This document shows positions 11,860-23,990 of a DNA stretch of 64,000 nt, one piece after another. Made by a program: the position numbers and the translations under genes. Within the stretch, counting starts at the first letter, position 1; every line of letters starts with the position of its first letter. The DNA lies in the NCBI GenBank assembly GCA_020746105.1, contig CM036618.1, positions 112,041,308 to 112,105,307 of the forward strand. The letters run 5' to 3'. The stretch comes from Trogon surrucura (Eukaryota; Chordata; Aves; Trogoniformes; Trogonidae). Below the pieces are notes generated by a model that searched no databases, was not told the origin of the DNA, and saw only the letters and a list, made by a program, of their open reading frames with translations.

Positions 11860-14800
11860 AAACATAAGTGATAGGTAATCCTGATGCTTTAAAAAAAAAC
11901 AACATTGCACCAACCTGATGTACAAGTTTTTAAAAAAATTTCTTATGTGTATATGTAGCAAAAGGCATTTGTACGGTTGGAGTGAAATGGAGTGTTGCAA
12001 GACACATATCTAGCAGTGTCTTGATCATCTCTGTACTTTGCATTAAGAAATTACTGAATGTACTGTGTTTTTCCTCCTTAAAATATCACTTTTGTCCTCA
12101 TTTCTTGTGTTTGTGCATTAGATGCTACTGGAATTAAAAGTGTGTATCTTCAGCTCTTTGAAAAGTATTCTTTAGAAAATGGTGGTCACAACTGTACTAA
12201 TGGAACAGTATGTTGGATAGGACAAGTGCAGAGAAACAGCAGTATGAACATCTGCTTTTAATTTTTTTTTTCCTCCCACTCATTTTAGTAATCCATGATG
12301 GGGGGGGGAGAAATTACCATCTTTCCTCCCTTTGCAAGTTTCCTTTTTATAAACAGCCCACTGTGCAGTTGATTTTTTTTTTTTTTTTTTTTTAAGATCA
12401 GCACCTGCATTTTTCAGTGCAAGACCTAGCATGTTTCATAAATATTCACATAAGATGGAACAGGGAAGACATCGGAAAGATATGTCAAAGTCACTTGCTT
12501 TCCCGGGCAAAGCCTCTGTGCCTTGGCAGTTAGATTATGTCCCTCTTTCTTTTCTTGGCACGTGGAACAACGAAATCTACAATCTTGTGACTGAGTTAGT
12601 TGGAGAGCTTACTAAGTAGATCTCATGTAGTTCCCAAGAAGTATTTTCTTAATCCTTGGGTGTCACCTTCCACTGATTTTGTAGATGGATATCCAGTTGT
12701 AATGAACACCAAAAAAAGAATTAATCTTGTACTGTAGCTGTTGCATTCTATTCATGCTCTTGTTTTCCTGTTAATATTCTTTGAACCAATTCATAAAGCA
12801 GAATTTATGAATCCCTTGAATAATTACTGTAAACTCTTTCTCCACTGTCAGTATTTAAAGAGAAGCAGCCAGTGATTAAGATAAACCGCTACAGTCTAAG
12901 GCTGGCTCAAGGAGGTCCCTTTACCTTGGTGATCCTTATCTCACAAAAGTAACATCTCTGAAATCTTTTAGTTGCAAATTTCTTTCTCAAACTGGTATTT
13001 GACTCATAGTTTAAAAATCAAGAATCCATGTATATAAGCAGATATAGCTCAACACGGTGTAGCTAAAGTTGTTATTGCTGGTTAACAAAAGAGGATCTAC
13101 TGAAAACTTGACAAAAAAAGATCCTTGGTTTTAATACCTCTCTGATGCAGCGGTAGCTACTAATGCTAATTAACACAATTTAACATATGAGATTACAACC
13201 TCTTTCTTCATAGTTTTTCAGGCAAAGTAGCTATAAAGTTTCAGATATTTTTCTAGATGAATTACTAACAAATGTGTACTATCAATGGATGGAGAAGTAA
13301 AGATGTATCTAGCAATTTCTGTTATTTTGCTGTATAAACCAAGAATGTCTCCTAATTTATTATGTAACTCCCATTAAATCACCATCAGTAGTGTTATGCT
13401 ATGATATTAACAAGTTAACGTCTAGATGAGATTACGCAAACAGATAAAATCTTGTGAAGTATCTCTTAGTTGCACTTATTTAAGATGTATTTCAATTCTG
13501 TGAATGCAGCCAATACAAACTGTGCCCTGTAAGAATGATTAGAAAAGTATTTCTAATGTATGTTTATAAGCAATATGCTTCAATTTAAAGTACTCATATT
13601 TCCTATGAAAAAACTTTATGTTGTCTGGAGAAGCTGATAAGGAAAAATTTGAATTCTGATCAGATGCTTGAGGCAACGACCAGCAGTGAATACTCTTTAT
13701 TTAGAGAAATGCTAGAAAACAAAAGTTTAATTACAGCTCCATTTGTTGATGAGTACATATACTGAAAGCAATATTTGTTGCGCCTTCCTAGTTTAAATAA
13801 AAGTATGTTTGGGAATCATATTCAGAGTTTGTACTTTGGTAGGGTACAAGTAATAATGTTTTGCTGCACTGTAAAAAGAGGAGAAAATTATAATAAAATA
13901 AATCAAATAAGAACAGCAGGAAATAAAAGACTCTGCTATCAGAACAAGAAAATCCTTGGGATTGCTTGGGAAGGAGGGTGCCTGTATGGCATGAGAGTTG
14001 TTTAGTAAATTCAGGTGATAATATCTGGCCATGGCTACACCTGCCCAGATTTCTGACTCTAGCACTTGGCTGGCAGCTAAACAACCTATCATTCTATTTG
14101 TGACTGAATAAGTTGGTTTTGGGAATCAAATACAATTCACCAAACACTCAAGATTCGCATTATGGAGCATTAAAACCTCTGAAAAATAATCAGATACAAT
14201 GAATTTCTTTTACTTTGAAAGAACATAATTATAGCAGTCTAGAAAATCGAGCTCTTTGAGATGAAGGAGTACTTGTATATATAGATCTCACATGAGTGAT
14301 TTTTTTTTTCCCCAAGAAGGTGAAATATGATTTAGTAATATCCAGACATCATCTCCTAATGGGTTAAAAGTAGAAAGATTTTATTATGATTATGCGATGC
14401 TGAACTTCAGCGCAATTGTTTACATGAATTTTAACATCTGGCTGCATCTACTTTTGAGTTGTGCAATTCTAAGGCTTCTAATGGGAGTTTATGACTGTTT
14501 TTGTTACTTCTTTCCAGATTGTTTATTAGTTTACTGGCATTTTACCTATTGTACATTTCAGAGGAGAACACAGCTCAACATAACTCCGTGAAAGCAAAGA
14601 ACAAACAGGTCTGAGAAATAGTTGTGACTGAATATTATAAAACAATTTTTAAAAGGCATTATGGTGTTCTGCCAATTAAAATTCCAAATGCAAAAAAGGA
14701 GTTGAAAGCTGGGCTTATAAACCCTATGCAAGTTTCAAGTGATATGTCTGTGTTATAAAAAATAGTGAAAGTTAGTAAGAAAAGCAAAATTTGTTTTTTT

Positions 14801-14967
14801 CTTCCAAAGTAATTGCCCATTGTTGTTTTCAAAACATTCTCATATTATTGTGGTGAGCAATAAACAATTCAACTTCTTTATTCCTGTTAGTTCTGCAGAG
14901 CCAATGAAGCAAAAAGGGAGTGAGTCTGAGTGCACACCATCTTCAAGAAAACCATTAACCCTGGTCT
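11860..14967. other. Unique AT-rich non-coding DNA
   Basis: No gene or transposon was recognised. The stretch includes a G run at 12300-12308, a 21-nt T run at 12373-12393 and a T/C run near 14300. A 62-codon frame at 12431-12619 has a few CpGs but no recognisable motif, and its ends do not look like splice sites. Confidence 0.55.
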
Positions 14968-15164
14968 GGCCGGTTTAGCTCAGTGGGTTGAGCGTGGTGC
15001 TTGAAACACCAAGGTCACGGGTTTGATTCCCGTTCGGTTCTCATGTGTGTTGCCTGACCTAGTCGAGAGGTGGCGTCCCTGCTCACAACAGGGAGGTTGG
15101 ATTAAAATGATCTCTGAGGTCCCTTCCAGCCCAGGCCATTCTATGATTCTATGATTCTATGATT
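14968..15164 (+). mobile_element. tRNA-Ile-derived SINE with CR1-type tail (TguSINE1-like)
   Basis: The 5' part (about 14968-15041) matches tRNA-Ile through GGCCGGTTTAGCTCAG, GAGCGTGGTGC and CCAAGGTCACGGG. It has a full RNA polymerase III A box (TAGCTCAGTGGG, 14976-14987) and a B box with one change (GGTTTGATTCC, 15020-15030). The anticodon arm and acceptor 3' side have drifted, so it is not a working tRNA gene. A short linker leads to a CR1-like 3' region (GGGAGGTTGG, GAGGTCCCTTCCAG) and a terminal ATTCTATG microsatellite of about three units (15138-15164). That layout is the one described for TguSINE1, which borrows the CR1 machinery. There is no obvious target duplication, consistent with CR1-mediated insertion. 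The B box and tail are well kept, so the copy is fairly young. Confidence 0.9.
15138..15164 (+). repeat. ATTCTATG microsatellite tail of the SINE
   Basis: About 3.4 units of ATTCTATG form the 3' terminus of the SINE. This is the CR1 family 3' end signal thought to be recognised by the CR1 reverse transcriptase. Confidence 0.92.
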
Positions 15165-15584
15165 AGTAATGAAGACACTATGCTAGCGATGAGGTCATAA
15201 AACTGCACTGATGGAGTGCTGATACCATGTGAAGGGAGCTAATTTATCAGGTCAAAATCTGTATTTACTTATATACTTGCAGTCTGACACAGTCCCTTTA
15301 TGGCTTACATAATAAGGGGAAGGAGAGGATCTATTATTGACCAATGTGACACCTGGTACTCAGCTGTTTGCTTGTATCCCAGAATTTAGTGGAATCCCGG
15401 AGACCCACCACTGAACTCTTTCAGTCCTAAATGTACTGAATGGCCTTCATTTAAAAAATGGTGGATATGGCTCCTTCAAGATAGTACTGCCTATTGGATC
15501 TGTTCTTTTGGAAAAGTACCTACTAGAGCGTTGCTGTGCATGAAAGTCTGATAAAGATGAGTGGGAAACATCACCATTATCTTG
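15165..15584. other. Unique spacer between the SINE and a CR1 tail
   Basis: Unremarkable AT-rich sequence of about 420 bp. Nothing was recognised in it. Confidence 0.6.
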
Positions 15585-15784
15585 AAATTCTTTACTGTGA
15601 GGGTAGTGAAACACTGGAACAGGTTGCCTGGAGAAGTTGTGGAAGCCCCCTCCCTGGAAATGTTCAAGGCCAGGCTGGATGGGGCTTTGAGGAACCTGCT
15701 CTAGTTAAAGATGCCCCTGCTCACTGCAGGGAGGTTGGACTAGATGGCCTTTAAAGTCCTTTCCAACTCAAACCATTCTATGAC
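15585..15784 (+). mobile_element. CR1 LINE 3' tail, sense orientation
   Basis: A 200-bp 3' end of a CR1 element. It includes TTCTTTACTGTGAGGGTAGT, ACACTGGAACAGGTTGCC, GGAAATGTTCAAGGCCAGG, CTGGATGGGGCTTTGAG, GGGAGGTTGGACTAGATGG and CCTTTCCAACTCAAACC, ending in ATTCTATGAC at 15775-15784. The sequence stays close to the family consensus, suggesting moderate age. It lies about 420 bp from the SINE in the same orientation. Confidence 0.93.
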
Positions 15785-17005
15785 ATTGCTGCAGTCTGAG
15801 GCTTTCTAACTGCAGCCGTTTTAGTAGAGTTGTTACAGTACAATCGTCAAACAATCTCTTTCTTAAATCAAATTTTATATATTTTATATTTTTAAATATG
15901 TAGATATGCACATACACACGTAAGTTGCAAATGTATTTTTGTAAGCATGAATGAAAGCCCAGAATTTAGTTATATTATCCAGAAAGTCACTCCTATAAAA
16001 CAGGTAAAGCAAGCAGCATTAAAATGGAGTTGTAAGAAGACGGAAGAAAAAGCAACTTTTATTGATTTATTTGCACTAAACTGGCAAAAATAGTAATTTG
16101 TTGTTTTCAGGACACTTTTCAACAAGGCTTCCAAAAACCTTTCACGTAAAAGCTAAAGGACAGAATGGGGCAAGTTTGGCTTCATCTTCTGGCAGAGGAA
16201 TTTAATGAGAAAACTTAGCCAGGCTTTACAAAGCGATGAGGATGCATTTTGTTTCACTTTCTCCTTTGACAGCGTAAGAGGCTTTGGAGCTTATTCACTA
16301 GTGCACTTCCTTTTGTAGGGAACAGTAGAGCTCTTTTTTCGTGATGCGGGCAATTGATGCAGCCAGAACCTCTTACTATTCAGGAAAAAAAAACCCACAG
16401 AAGATGATAATTCAAGTGAACTTGTGCACCTGCATAATTAACCTATTCTTAAAAGTAAGCATGGTTACTGTAGACAACTCTGCAAATACCAGATGGGATG
16501 GAGGTGACAGAAGAGATACCTAAATCTTTTAAATCGTTTTTATCTACTACAGATGGAAACAAAAGAGAGAAGCCCACAGAAAGCACAGAGAAACTGTGAA
16601 AAGACATTCAAAGATAAAGTCAGCATTTTAACTACTAAAAAGTTTTCTAGTTTTTTAATTTGTTTAATTTATTCTCCTTTATGGGCAAAAAATTCTCATT
16701 GCTGTTGATCTTACAAGTAAGATACAAACAATTCATTCAATTTTCATTAAAAAGGGTTAAAGGTAGTTTATAAAATTAAGAATTTGGGAAATGTGTGTCA
16801 TTTAGGATAAAGTCTGACAAAATAATTCAATGAGAATAGATATGAAATATGTTCCGGGAGACTGACATTCAACAGTTTATGTAGTCCTTGTAAATGAAAG
16901 TACTACTTCTGCTGCAAGTCACCACAATTTCATGAGCTGAGTGGTTTGTGCTTAATTTCTTGGGTCTAGTGAGTGGTTAATGTAACCACTTGCTTTATGA
17001 AGCTG
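15785..17005. other. Unique AT-rich non-coding DNA
   Basis: No gene, RNA or transposon was recognised. Short A/T-only segments occur near 15880-15900. Confidence 0.55.
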
Positions 17006-17057
17006 CTTGATCAGTCTGTAGGAAAGTAAAACTTGATCAGTCTGTAGGAAAGTAAAA
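17006..17057. repeat. Perfect 26-bp tandem duplication
   Basis: A 26-bp unit beginning CTTGATCAGTCTGTAGG and ending AGTAAAA is present twice, head to tail and without mismatch (17006-17031, 17032-17057). Identity over 26 bp implies a recent local event or a locus still variable in copy number. Confidence 0.93.
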
Positions 17058-19848
17058 TCTGTTGGGCTGCCTCCTGTCATGTGTGAAAGGATGGAGATTC
17101 AATAATGTTTGCAAATTTTCACAGACCTGGGTGAACATCTGGTTTGTGTGAACAGGAAAAGTTTGGCTGAGTATGAGCCAGTAGTTTGATTTGTCCTCTG
17201 GAACAAGAAGGGAAGCAGAGGATAAACTGAATCTTGGCTCCTCTGTTTCTTGGCTTCTGACAATGTGAAAAATGTAACCCTCTGCCCTTGCTAGGATCAG
17301 GGGAGGTACGCCATGCCAGACCAGAACAAAGCAACTACATTCAGACTGTGTTTGCACGGAGGGAGGAGGGGATTTAAAAAAGCCACCAGAGAGGTCTCTT
17401 AGTCTGGTTCTGGCTCTAGTATCGGGAGATGTCATCTTCTTGCTGTTTATCAGAGCCTCCCCAGTGCAATGAGCTCACATAGTGTCTGTGCTCCTAGAGC
17501 TACCTGAGGTGTCCAACTTTTTCCTGAATTTAAACCACCAGTGAAACAGATATTGGCAGGTGAGCTGCGTATAGAAGCTGTCTAAGAAGTGCTCACAAAA
17601 CCTGTCAGAATGGCTGTGAGGTGCCGGTAAGCTTCAGCAAAACAGCAGCAACGAGGCAACCTCTTCCCCTGCTAACACTTGAAATGATCTGCATCATCCC
17701 AAAACTCTTTCTGCACTCTCCATCAAGTCTTTGATACTTAGAACTATTCCTTGAGTTACTGTACCCTAGACCCTTCATTTGGTAAAGGTTTCAACAATCA
17801 TTTGAGTCTAAATTCTCAAAAGTTATTAAGAAACTTAGATTTCACTGGATATAGGTCAATATTTTTGTTTGAGGAAAACGTAGGGTCCAGGGCTAAACAA
17901 TTCCCAAATTAAAACTGAATTTCACGCAAGTAATCTTGGATGGGGAAAAAGATAAAGCTTACAATAAGCAAAATATACAATATTAAAAACCTTGAGATTC
18001 AATATGAATTTTGCAAGGAAGTCTTTTAATGTAAAAAATAACAGAAATTAATTATATAAAGATTAAAGAGTATTACACTTCAATAAAACAATAAGATTCC
18101 TTTTCATGAGAACTGTGTTCTTTTTTGGCAAGAAAGAAAATTGAAAAGTTAATCTAAGGCCAATTAAAAATAAATTCCTCCAAATACACATCTTTCAGTC
18201 AGAAACTTGAAGGAAAAAATTTATTCAGTATACCTTACTCCTAAGTCCTAGTGACTTCCTATTCCTTTAAGAAATCACTTAAGTATTTTTGCACTTTTTA
18301 CAACTAGCAATTTGACTAAAGTGTACATACAACTACTTGTATTTAATTTGAACATTTTAATAATATTTCTAAGGATATTAAATGCTTATTTTCCCATGGT
18401 TGGTACCTTTTATCTAGTAACTAGCCATGTAATTCGTCAACAAATTAAGAATTATTTTTTGGAGGTGAATGGTCTGCAAAAATATTTTTGTTTCATTAAA
18501 ATTATTAAATTATTTTTCTTTTCAAATCCGCTGCACTGCTGATCCCATATCTGACTTTCACATTAGAGTCAAGGTTCCTCAGATGCTTTTTGCTTTAACC
18601 ATGTGTTTTGAAAGGAAGGTTCCTCACAGCATAAGTTTTCATCTTTGGTTTATATATTCAGGGTCACATCTGGAACAAGCCCCATCAAATGAAGAGTTGT
18701 TTTACTGGCAAACAATAACTGAAATTGGCAATGGTACACAAGCAGCAATATACCAGTTAAAGTAGAATTTTAAAGAAAGCTCTCACATTTCTGTCTTACT
18801 GTTCTCTAAAGCAAAGAAAATCAATTAACAAATACTAATGAAGCATTGCTAGCAGGTAGATTTCTTGTGTTTTCCTTTTGGACTGCAGTGAATTTCCTTG
18901 AGTGGCTCAGCTGCCCATGGGGAAAAAGAAAAATAGGATCAGAAGTAAGCAACAGTTCTGTATTAGCATAATAGTTGAGCTTGAGAAGCGTGTGGGTTTT
19001 GCAGACTGCCTTCATGTTTGGAATCATTTGTCAATGGATTAATAAAGGTTTGTGGAAAATGTTTTTATGACGTTGTGACCACCGATAGCATTAGTGTGGC
19101 CAGTGTAAACAAATATAAAGCACACAAGCTTAAAGGGAAGAGCAGAGTTCAGGGAGGGACCTTCATGGGGAGCAATCTCATGCTCAGAGTAGTCCATATA
19201 TAAACTCATCATTACACAGGTGGTCTGTGCTGATATACAGATGGAAGCCCTTAATAACTCGGACAGAGCTTTGGGGAGGGGATGGAAGGAAACAAAGCAA
19301 TTTGAAACAGGAACATGGGAAGATCAGCACTGTTTTTCCAGGGAAAAAACCAAAAAGCTTCCTACACTTTTAGAAATTATGGTGCATTATATACTGTTTA
19401 GAATTCTTGCAGCTATTTGGAGTGTGAATAAACAGTGTGCTAGATGTGAATCATTGTGCTCAAGGCAAGGTTGCCAGTAACTCTTCTAGATCCCACTAAT
19501 CAGTTTCGATTTTAAGGGAAAATTTGCATGTGGATTGTCGTTTTTGCTCCACTTTGGGAATCATGCCAATTCCAGAGAGCTGTCCACAGTAAAATAACCT
19601 TCAGCTTGGTGTCAGCTTAGATCCCTGCCCATGGCAGATTCATGAAATTGAGAGGTTTTAAGAGCATGGGGCAGACAACTAGATATGAAGAAAAGGGGAG
19701 ATGTCCCTCCTTGATGAAGACTGCAGGATTTTAGCTTTATTCACAATGTTTGCTTGTCTCAGAAAGGATGAATTTGTCAGACTTCAGGTGATTTAAGAGA
19801 GGTAGGCTTAGAGAAAGGACACACATATCAGCAGAATTGCTATGCCCA
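17058..19848. other. Unique non-coding DNA
   Basis: This contains the 132-codon frame at 17037-17435 on the minus strand, the second longest in the window. Its translation has no motif I recognise, it overlaps the 26-bp duplication, and a second minus frame is open across part of it. I therefore do not call it a gene. No RNA gene or transposon was seen. Confidence 0.5.
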
Positions 19849-19969
19849 ACACATAAATAAACCTTTGGAAAAAATAAGACCTCTTTTAAATGGAAAAACA
19901 CATCTTTCCACACATAAATAAACCTTTACAAAATAAGAATTCTGTTAAAAGGGAAACCAGGTATCTTCC
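19849..19969. repeat. Diverged 60-61-bp tandem duplication
   Basis: Two adjacent copies both begin ACACATAAATAAACCTTT and end ATCTTTCC or ATCTTCC (19849-19909 and 19910-19969). They differ by several substitutions and a small length change. This is an old segmental slip. With two contiguous copies and no spacers it does not resemble a CRISPR array. Confidence 0.85.
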
Positions 19970-22900
19970 TGTTCAAGTAGTAACTAACTAGAAAGAGCTC
20001 CGTTTTAAAATTTATTTCAGCCCAACAGACTAACAGTGGCCAACACAATCAGGCAATCTATGTGGAGACAGAAACAGTAAGTGCATCTTTGTAAGACTTC
20101 AGCTAATTATGGGCACTGACAAATTATCAGTTTTGGAATATTGTTGATTGGAAGGAAATCTATAACTCTACAAGCAATCCGCTAGTTTTGAAAATGCCAG
20201 CTTTGGAGTTTTTTACTGATGAATTCTCCAGTCTGAATATTGACTTTTCTTTCACCAGGGAAGTCCTTTTCTGAATAGCAGTGTGGATAATCGCTTTCAC
20301 TTCTAAGTCACTGAACAAACTTTTACTGTGAAATTTCAAGGTATAGCAATTAGAATGAATAGGCTTGGGGGAAAAATTGCTAACCAAAACAAATAATTTT
20401 CTTTCATTGAAATCTAGAAATAAAAATATTTGAATTTTTTTAAGAACAGGGAAAGGAAAGATCTAAATCACACATACTTTTAGTTTTCCCCAAGAAGGTA
20501 ATGCATTCAGAGCAATTATTTTGTATCATTTGTGAGAAATGGTTTAAGTTTAGCCAAATCTCAAAATACTTGAAGAAATAGAGTATAAAATATCTGTGCA
20601 TAACCTCATAGAACAGTGATTTCTGATTTTTTCCAATATCTACATTTAGATCTAAATTTCAACTAGGAAGAAGTCTATACTGAGCTGGATACTTTTAATT
20701 CTTGAGAAATTATGATAGGAAGGTAGTGAGGGAAAATGTTGACCTTTGCTTTGTATTTCTTTCCTAGTCAATTTGCAGATTATGCTATTTTCCTTGGTAA
20801 TATAAAAGTATTGCCATTTTCCATGGTGACAGTCTAATAATATGTCCCTTGAAAGTCTGACTAGCTCTGAGTCCTCTGTTAGCCCTATACGTTGTTTTGA
20901 TTTACCATTTTAAACTTCCTATAAATATTTTTTCTCTACCTTGTCATTTGAAATACGAAGGTTCACCTTTGAACAGTAAAGATGTACTTGCATTTATTCT
21001 CTATGTATAACATAAATATTGTTAGATGTGGCGCGATCATTTTTCTAGCCCAAATTAGGGCTGCAGATGGTAACCTCTAAAATCCTGTTGGATGCTACTG
21101 TGGCCACTGTCTTTTGGAGAAGACAATCTGAATTATTGAGTGCTGTGGTAACCTCTGGCTTCGTTTGCAAGTGCTAAGAGCTGTGGTGGCAGTATACACA
21201 GTTTCTGAAACCAAGTCTAATTGGATAGAGGTAGTTACGGTACCATCAATAGGTATTTAAATACAAAGAATTTGAAGATGTGAGTCTGAAAACCCTGTTA
21301 TTTATTACAATACTGTTGGACAGTTAATGCTTTGAGAAGGATTTTATTGTTATCTAAGAGCAGTTGTACATGAAATGTTCAAATTAGCTTCTGTTCTGCT
21401 CGAATATAAGTGTTTTCCACACTGGGTAAAATTTCAATAAGGCAGTGGAAGAGAGCTTTGAATCCTTAGACGATACAATGATAGACTGCTCCAAATTACC
21501 TCCAAGGTGGCACTTCAAGTACACAAATTTACAGATCTCAAATTTACTTTAGGAACCCTGACGAGAATTCCATGTGCATGCTTAAGATTTTTGTTCTGGT
21601 TCTACTTTTATGTTGTGTTACATTTGCCTGAATTCACTGCAGTGCTTCATGCCCTAGCTCCCTTCATTTAGGCTTGCAAGCCGAATTTAAACAAGTTTTG
21701 TGTTAAACGGCAGTTGCCTCTCTCTACGGAAAGGAGAACAGTGCATTGTAATGCCCAACTGGAGGTGATTCAAAGTAAGTTTGTATCAGTAATCATCAGT
21801 GGGCAGAGCTTATATGGAGTTTAGCTTTTGTTAATGGTCTTCCAAAATGCAGGAAGAGAAAAAAAACAAACCAGAGATGGTTCTCACGGGCAAGAAAAAT
21901 ACAGGCAGAAAGTACAACCAAAGTTGTCAAGGAAAAAAAGGAAATCTACCTTTTTCAGCTCCACCAAAGCCACTTCTCCTTCAGTGGTTTGTCCCATGTA
22001 TCTTTAAAATACTGTTGTCAGATATTCTTCCCCCAAGAAAAATACCTGTGAAATATCTAAACCCAAAATATTTCACCTTGAAAAGCTACCTTGGTGCTTT
22101 CTGAGTCTGTAATTCAGAAATTGTGTTTCCATTCCCTTGTCTATTATGGTCTTAGGTTATATCTCCTGTGGTACCTACCTGTCACTCCTCATAAGGAGTT
22201 GGTGATTACAGTAACATGGGAGCTAAGTCCACTGTAGACAATGGAAATACTGAGAAGCAGAAAAATAGATCCCATGAGGTATCATATCTCTATGATATTT
22301 CTTTTGCCAAAATCTTTTAAAAAATTGAAAATATGTCCATGGAAAGTTAGTAATTTCTGTTTAAACATGTTGTTTAGTTGGAACCTAAAGTTTTTACTGA
22401 AGGTCTGTCAAGCTGATTGAAAACATCTGATCTCAAATTTATTTTGTCTCAGATGTTGCAAGATGTATGTACCAAGACATGATCTAGAAATTATCTGGAT
22501 CTGCTCTGTCAGGAAAGCATATCCAGGTGCTGAGATCCAGCTGTGGTGTCCGTTTCACTGTTCGTGGTTTCACAGATCCTTTTCCACTGAAAAGAGAGCA
22601 CTGGTGATGAAGTCTGCATGGATAAAAATCTGTTTCTTCTTGCTTGTGTACAGGGCCCTTCTGAGTATTTTTAATATGTCTGTGTGTATGTGAATGGAAG
22701 GGATGGGGTTGTAAACAAATAGCCAAGACAGTCACACTAACCTGCTTATGACATTAAGCTACCTCTTAGTGAGGAACAAGAGCTACCTCTGCCATGCCTT
22801 TACCTGTGTCCCAGGTACACTTGTTTCTCCTGAAATCTCAGTCAATGAAAATAGTTTGTATCAGAAATAAAGAATCAGTAAAACTGAGAAGGCATTGATG

Positions 22901-23778
22901 CAAATTTCTGCCATATTTTTGCAGTCCTTCTGCTTGCATGATATGTATTTCAGTTATACAGAGATTGAGAATAGATCACAGCAGTGAGCTGCAGTCTGTA
23001 GCTACTAAATGACTTCCAACAGCGGTCCCAGTGCTTCTTCAGTTGCTTAGGCTCTCTTGTAGGGGAAAACAGCAGACATCCTACACCAGGCAAGACAACC
23101 AGTGTGAGTTCCTGCAGCACCATGGGTTCCAGGGGGCTGGTCTGAGCACATGCAGGCGAATGGGTGCAGATGCTGGTTTTTGACCATGCCGCACTCCAGC
23201 AGGCCTTACCACATCCTTCCTTAAGGAATTATTTTCAGTAGAGCACCTCTTCCTGAAGAACAAATTTTGAAAGCGATGCTTAACTATTTGTGCCCTTTGC
23301 AAGCAAGAGAAAAGGAAGACTGTCCTCTCTGCAAATGTCAGCCATTTCAGTGGAAAACCCATCCATGCCTTGTAATTGCCAAGCACACCCATGAAGAGCG
23401 TAACTACTATGTGTTGAAGGTCTGTGTGACAAGAGCTTGATTTTTATGATGCAGTCACTTGAATAACTTCAAAAAAGACCAGGAGAGCTGGAAATGACTT
23501 CAAGTTTCGGAATAGGTTTCTTGTCCTGTCTTTAAATAGGCTATTGCCATGACTGGGATGCTTAAAGACATATTTGTCTGCTAGGATGCTGGGAAAGGAT
23601 GCCCGCGTGTGTATCATGACATCAAAGCATAGAAAGGTTTGTTTTTTAATGTCTATCTGGCTGATTTATTTTTTTTTATTATTTTAATACCTTTGAAATT
23701 TATAATTTTCATGGTATGTTAGGGTGTCTAGAGCCTTGGCAAATCTTCTTTTCACTCTTTCTTTAAAAGCAAACAGAG
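19970..23778. other. Unique non-coding DNA
   Basis: No supported gene or transposon. A slightly GC-richer stretch at about 23090-23240 was examined on both strands without recognising anything. Confidence 0.5.
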
Positions 23779-23990
23779 TAGAATAGTTCCAGTTTGTAGG
23801 AACCTAAAATGATCATCTAGTCCAACTGCCTGGCCGCTTTAGGAATGACCAGAAGTTAAACCCTATTATCAAGAGCATTGTCCAAATGCCTCTTCAACAT
23901 TGACAAGCTTGGGGCATCGACCACCTCTCCAGGAAGCCTGTTCCAGTATTTGATCACCCTCTCAATAGAGAGTTCTCATGTTATAACCAG
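23779..23990 (-). mobile_element. CR1 LINE 3' fragment, antisense orientation
   Basis: Read on the minus strand this is a CR1 3' end. On the + strand it shows AAAATGATCATCTAGTCC, CCAAATGCCTCTTCAACATT, ACCACCTCTCCAGGAAGCCT and GTTCCAGTATTTGATCACC, the reverse complement of the CR1 terminal region. Its inner boundary fades near 23990. It is diverged and lacks a clean ATTCTATG terminus, so it is an older copy. Confidence 0.88.

Noticed and set aside
14968..15041. Functional tRNA-Ile gene
   Set aside because: The anticodon arm and the 3' acceptor strand have drifted, and the sequence runs straight into a CR1-type SINE tail.
17037..17435. 132-codon minus frame as a gene
   Set aside because: No recognisable motif, no splice or promoter context, overlap with another minus frame, and a start within low-information sequence.
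19849..19969. CRISPR-like array
   Set aside because: Two contiguous diverged copies without spacers in a vertebrate genome; this is a simple tandem duplication.
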